Shown: one piece after another, positions 59,820 to 64,000 of the stretch
Numbering within the stretch: the stretch's first letter is position 1
How the letters are laid out: each line of letters begins with the position of its first letter
Assembly (NCBI RefSeq): GCF_030272615.1
Contig: NC_081410.1
Span: 192,095,619-192,159,618 of the forward strand
Direction of reading: 5' to 3'
Source: Cryptomeria japonica
Lineage: Eukaryota; Streptophyta; Pinopsida; Cupressales; Cupressaceae
Length of the DNA stretch: 64,000 nucleotides
Made by a program: the position numbers and the translations under genes
The notes under the pieces: generated by a model
Seen by the model: the letters and a program-made list of their open reading frames with translations, nothing else
The model's database searches: none
What the model was told of the DNA's origin: nothing

Positions 59820-60400
59820 AATTTCCACTAGAACCCTCTTGAGACTAGCTGGCTCAAATGCAACTTTGATGGTTGTTCTAGAGGGAACTCTGGCTTATCT
59901 AGTGTTGGAGGCTTAATCAGAGACCACAATGGAAGACTGATAGAAGGGTTTGGTTCTAATATTGGGGTTGTATCTAACAATAGAGTTGAATCTATGTCAT
60001 CCTGGATGGGTCTTTCAAGGCTTCAGAACCTCACAAGGGGGAATGTGGTTTTTGAAGGTGATTCAAAACTGATAATTGGCTACCTGAATGAGTCCATTAT
60101 TTCTCCCTAGGAGATTAGAGGAATAATTAAAAATTTCATTCACCTATGCAAATCTTTTAAAAATATAAAGTGAAATATATATTCAAAGAGGGTAATGTGG
60201 TCATTAATGACATTGCAAATCAAGGATTAAGTAAAAATGAATTGTGGTTTTTTAATTTTGAAGACAACTCGATGGGACTTAAACAAATTCTTGCTAAAGA
60301 GAGACCAAAGATCCACTGTCATGTGGGGATAATCATTCAAGATGGATTGATGAAATCTTTTTTTGATTTAAAAATGATAGCGAAAAATTTCAAATTTTAA
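59820..60400 (+). pseudogene. LINE-3 ORF2, RNase H domain (right part of LINE-3)
   Basis: Directly after the gypsy element the LINE frame resumes: TSWLKCNFDGCSRGNSG (first Asp), VGGLIRDHNGRLIEGFGSN, NNRVESMSSWMGL (Glu), VFEGDSKLIIGYL (Asp) and, after a frame change near 60165, YIFKEGNVVINDIANQGLS (last Asp). The stop is at 60398-60400. Together with 48623-52382 it shows that the gypsy element split one ORF2. Confidence 0.85.
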
Positions 60401-60664
60401 AATACGTTCCCACCTTCTTACAATATGCTTTGTAGGATTCTGATGACTTGGCTTAGTGGAATGACATGAACCCAAATAAGCTAGAAAAGGCATGACATGG
60501 ATGTCAGAGAAAAGAAACATCTAGAGAATGGTATGAATCTTAATTATCATTCTCAAAAAGGTTTTGTAAAGGTATTGATATCACTAGATGGATAGGCCAC
60601 GACTTTAATTCTTTCAAGGCCTTTAGGATTCATAATTGGAAAAGAAATCTCACATGTGGGGACA
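60401..60664. other. Spacer after LINE-3 RNase H
   Basis: No ORF. No poly(A) or clear LINE 3' end can be placed here, so the 3' boundary of LINE-3 is not defined. Confidence 0.4.
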
Positions 60665-61677
60665 ATGAAGACAAATAACAAAAAAGACTTTTTAGAGGAA
60701 TATTTTAGAAAGAAAAGTGAATGTGAAAAATATCAACTATTTTTTCAGTTGCTTTCACAGTGAAGAAAAGCGCTCTGCAAATCTAGATACCAAAATGGGG
60801 GGCACTTTGAAAAGGACATAACTAAAAAACTATGAAGATTTATAGTGCAATGAGGAAATTTGGGACTTATTTTAGGATGCGGGGCTTACCCCCTATTTCC
60901 TTGACATGAAGGGCTACAACCACTCCCTCTTGGCTAGATTCTGCAACTCTTGGTAGAAAGGTGTGGTCTTAGTGGGAATCATATCCTTTGTGGTGTTGCC
61001 TAAGTATATTGCAAAGGTTACGATTCTTCAGAACGAGGAGAAAGAGTGGAGAAGAAGAGTGGTGGAGACTACCAAGATTACTTGATGAAAATTTTCAAAG
61101 AAGGGGAGAATCTTGTTACAATTGAAAATGGGTATGATAATTATGCTCTTCCTAAACCTTTTCCCATTATCATCTATTTTGTGATGAGGTATTTTACTTT
61201 AGAAGGGAGGTATACTACTGTGCATAAATATCATTTTCCGATCCTCAACCATATTAGGCATGGGCAGAAAATAAATACTTTTTTTTTTCTGTTCTCGTCC
61301 CTTGAGTCATGTATCCAAAAGGGAGAAAACCCTCCGCTCCATCAAGATCTTATTTACTTGATGTATAAATATGCCTTTGATCACTCCCCAAGCCATAGTC
61401 GTTTGATGCCCTTGATAAATGAAGAAGAAATCTCAAAGAAAAATCCCAAGAATAAATAGGGAACCCCTACTAAAATTGAACTTTTAGACTCCAAACCCTA
61501 CTACTCGCCTAATTCTAGTCCTCCAGGTAAGACAAAGGGTAATAAATTGCTTCAAGAAATTGTCCCCCTAGAAGTTTCCCTTCTGTGTGTCAAACTAGAT
61601 AAAAGAAAATTGGAATCCCCTAAGAACACCCCTATCAAATCCAAAAAAATTGGGAAAGAGTCAACTAGAAAAAGTAT
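60665..61677 (+). pseudogene. Degraded ORF of unknown element, cut by an LTR
   Basis: An ATG at 60665 gives MKTNNKKDFLEEYFRKKSE. With two frame changes (near 60830 and 61085) and several TAG codons, a protein of more than 330 residues can be followed: EEIWDLF.DAGLTPYFLDM, YNHSLLARFCNSW, LPKYIAKVTILQNEEKEWRR, YFTLEGRYTTVHKYHFPILN, HIRHGQKINTFFFLFSSLES and PPLHQDLIYLMYKYAF. This layout recalls uncharacterised ORFs of large plant retroelements without pol, but I cannot name a domain. The basic C-terminal part (KRKLESPKNTPIKSKKIGKE) runs into the LTR at 61678. It could be an ORF of a separate element or a third ORF of LINE-3. Confidence 0.5.
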
Positions 61678-62972
61678 TGTTAGGATAATCAGTGAACAAT
61701 TGAGGGGGGGGGAGAGGGTGGGGGTGAATCAGCTGTTAACAAATTATAACATTTAATCCACTTAATAACCTTTAAATAGATCAAGTACTGGTAAAGCATA
61801 TATAAATTATGGTAGGAACAGATACTGGTAAACAATGCAACTTAACAATGAAACGGATTATCAATGCAAAGAAACCATACCACATAACACCATGTTTTTT
61901 ATGTGGAAAACCCAAAAAGGGAAAAACCACGGTGGGAAGCCTACCCAAAGTTAGATGATACTTCTGCAGTAAGTATGTGTTACAATAAGGGGCCTACACA
62001 TGCAGGAAGGCACACTACCTAGAGCATACTGCTCATTACAAAAGAGTCTCACTGACTACAGAGAGGCTACAACCATCTCAAGATAAATGGACAATAATCC
62101 AATAGAGTGAATTGCCAGAAATAACATCTACCATGGCTGATTATAGTCTCGGTTAAGCTCAATGTTGGATGACTAAATCCTCTTTTGAATCCAATTCGAT
62201 CACCAATGATCGACCAACTCCTTTGCCTAAATGATATTACAATATTCACACATTACATTCCTTGACCATGACCTTTTCCATAACCATGATATCCTACAAA
62301 GAGTTTCTACCTCTTATTTATACAAACCCTAAGGCCTAAACCAATTAGGTCAGCTACCTAAGAGATATTACAATAAGATCATTACATAAATCCATATTAC
62401 AATGATATGCTATGTCGGCTTAAGACCAAAACAACAATAATAAATCCATAGATTATCTCGAAACATCACGGTAATTTGTAGAGTACATGTTAACATAATA
62501 CTGGTCCATAACCTAAATAGGTATCGGACCTATTCTATGTCCACCACACTAAAGCAATGTCTTCAAGCAGTTGAAGCATGATCAAAGAAAATCTTCAACA
62601 TCCTAAAATACATGAAGAAGTTGCACCAACACAAATTATGCATCTTGTCAAGATTCCTTAGTGAAATCTCTGTCGGTAGAGCCTTAAATCAATGTTGGTA
62701 AGGGTTTACCAGAATGTATGATAGAATCTGATTACCAAGTCAATACCAACTAACCAAGACATGCTCATGGATCATATAACACATGAAATCAAACATACTT
62801 CATTGATCCAAAAATGTCGAAGTGTCCAACATATGGTCTCTTCTGCCAATAACACTAGATCTTCTATCGGTAACCAAAACCTGTATGTAGGTAACCAACC
62901 ATATCAGCTAGGGTTGACATCAATGACAAAACATTAATGAAACACATTATCAATTCATCCATAATGCCAACA
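61678..62972 (-). mobile_element. 3' LTR of copia element C (about 1.3 kb)
   Basis: Plus strand begins TGTTAGGATAATCAG at 61678 and ends ATGCCAACA at 62972. On the minus strand it follows a polypurine tract and the 3' end of copia pol, so it is the 3' LTR. G-rich and 'aaaaaccacggtgggaag' blocks match the LTR of element A. The five bases before it (AGTAT, 61673-61677) would be one target duplication; the partner is outside the window. Confidence 0.85.
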
Positions 62973-62984
62973 ATCTCCCCCTTT
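62973..62984 (-). other. Polypurine tract of copia element C
   Basis: Minus strand AAAGGGGGAGAT directly before the TGTTGG start of the 3' LTR. It primes plus-strand DNA synthesis in LTR elements. Confidence 0.85.
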
Positions 62985-63299
62985 GACATGGATGACAATA
63001 CTAGATGTGAAAAAAAATATATAAGTACCAAGAAGTGCCAAACAAGTTTCCCCCTATGGAAGACAACCGAACATCTGTGTTCCCCCTAATGTATACAACT
63101 CCTTTTTTCTTTATTTTCCCATCAATATCTCTCCCCCTTTGACATCAATGCCAAAAATCTGACAAAAATATCAAAGCAATAATGTAAACCTTTGTATCTC
63201 AAAGCTGACTACTCCCCCTGAGTAGTAGCACCGCTCATAAGTGTCAGAATGAATAATGTCTCTAGTAATGCATGTCAAACTGATGACAAACTACATCAA
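62985..63299 (-). other. Non-coding 3' internal region of copia element C
   Basis: Lies between the pol stop codon and the polypurine tract; no ORF seen. Confidence 0.5.
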
Positions 63300-64000
63300 T
63301 CAATTCTCTTCCAGAGGGGTAGAAACCCCTAACTTGTCTCTCAAACACTCAAATGAGTCTTTAGGTAGTGGTTTAGTGAATATATCTGCAATCTGTTCTT
63401 TAGTGTTCACATAAACCAATTTGACTTCCTTTGCTTCTACCTTGTCCTTCAGAAAGTTATACTTTATTGAAATATGCTTAGTCTTAGAGTGAAATGCTAG
63501 ATTCTTAGACATGTCAATAGCTGCAGAGTTATCATAGTAGATAACTACCGGTTCACTACAATTTACCTTGATATCCTTCAACATTTGCTTCATCCACAAG
63601 ACTTGAGTGCAATTAGTTGTTGTTGCAACATACTCAGCTTCTACAGTAGATAAATAAATGCATGGCTATTTTTTGTTGATCCATGAAACTAGTTTCTTTC
63701 CAAGAAAGAAAGCTCCACCATAAGTGCTCTTCCTGTCATCAGTATCTCCTGCCCAATCTGAGTCAGTATATGCACATAAAGTGAAATCATCATTTTTAGA
63801 ATACCATAAGCCATATTTTGTTGTTCCTTGCAAATACCAAAATATCCTTTTTATTGCACATTCATGATTTTCTTTAGGATTACTTTGATATCTTGAAACA
63901 GTACTTACTGCATTCATAATATCCGTTCTATTCTGAGTTAGATATAACAGACCACCAATCATAGACTTATACCTTGTTGGATTTACCAGTGTAGAAGTAT
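63300..64000 (-). pseudogene. Copia pol, end of reverse transcriptase and RNase H (partial)
   Basis: One frame enters at the window edge and ends at 63300, with a single TAG at about 63663-63665. It shows MIGGLLYLTQNRTDIMNAVS and AIKRIFWYLQGTTKYGLWYS, then the copia RNase H: AYTDSDWAGD (Asp), STYGGAFFLGKKLVSW, STVEAEYVATTTN (Glu), IYYDNSAAIDMSKN (Asp), FHSKTKHISIKYNFLKD (His) and IADIFTKPLPKDSFECLRDK. All active-site residues are kept. The TAG replaces a codon just before the YLSTVEAEY motif, most simply CAG to TAG. The rest of the element is beyond the window. Confidence 0.9.

Overview
The window reads as nuclear DNA of a seed plant, most probably a conifer or other gymnosperm (inference). 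The grounds are a TIR-NBS-LRR type resistance locus, AT-rich gene-poor spacers, plant L1-type LINEs with a C-terminal RNase H, and several generations of Ty1/copia and Ty3/gypsy elements nested in one another. No rRNA, tRNA or intact housekeeping gene was seen. Nearly every coding region carries stop codons or frameshifts, so most genes are entered as pseudogenes. A 500-base run of N (13774-14273) marks an assembly gap.

Layout. 1-702: 5' end of a minus-strand copia element (leader, primer-binding site, 368-bp LTR). 703-4260 plus an LTR at 4261-4816 and 15528-15906: a minus-strand copia-like element with a gag-type zinc-knuckle/coiled-coil ORF but a long non-pol coiled-coil ORF where pol would be expected. 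Its LTR is split by a 10.7-kb DNA transposon (4817-15527). That transposon has inverted terminal repeats, a 3-bp target duplication, palindromic subterminal repeats, a multi-exon accessory gene on the plus strand, a DDE-like transposase gene on the minus strand and a roughly 356-bp tandem array between their converging 3' ends. 15.9-28.5 kb: a tandemly duplicated TNL resistance locus in which one copy keeps only the TIR exon and the other has lost TIR and keeps a broken NBS-LRR. 29.4-35.5 kb: LINE-1 on the minus strand. 35.5-39.8 and 47.4-48.1 kb: microsatellites and a diverged AT-rich segmental duplication. 39.8-47.4 kb: LINE-2 (plus), bounded by a 17-bp target-site duplication and carrying an unexplained third ORF after its RNase H. 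48.15-60.4 kb: LINE-3 (plus), split by a 7.4-kb gypsy element (52383-59819, minus). 60.66-61.68 kb: a degraded unrecognised ORF, cut by the 3' LTR of another minus-strand copia element whose pol 3' end runs off the window.

How it fits together. The history can be read from the nesting: the DNA transposon entered an older LTR, the gypsy element entered LINE-3 between its zinc-finger and RNase H regions, and a copia element entered the ORF at 61.7 kb. The elements decay in a similar way. In-frame stops in LINE-2 are 16 TAG out of 19 in ORF2, as expected if CAG and TGG codons were lost by C-to-T change of methylated cytosine (inference). The least understood parts are the 10.7-kb DNA transposon with its accessory gene, and the extra ORFs lying downstream of the RNase H domains of LINE-2 and LINE-3.
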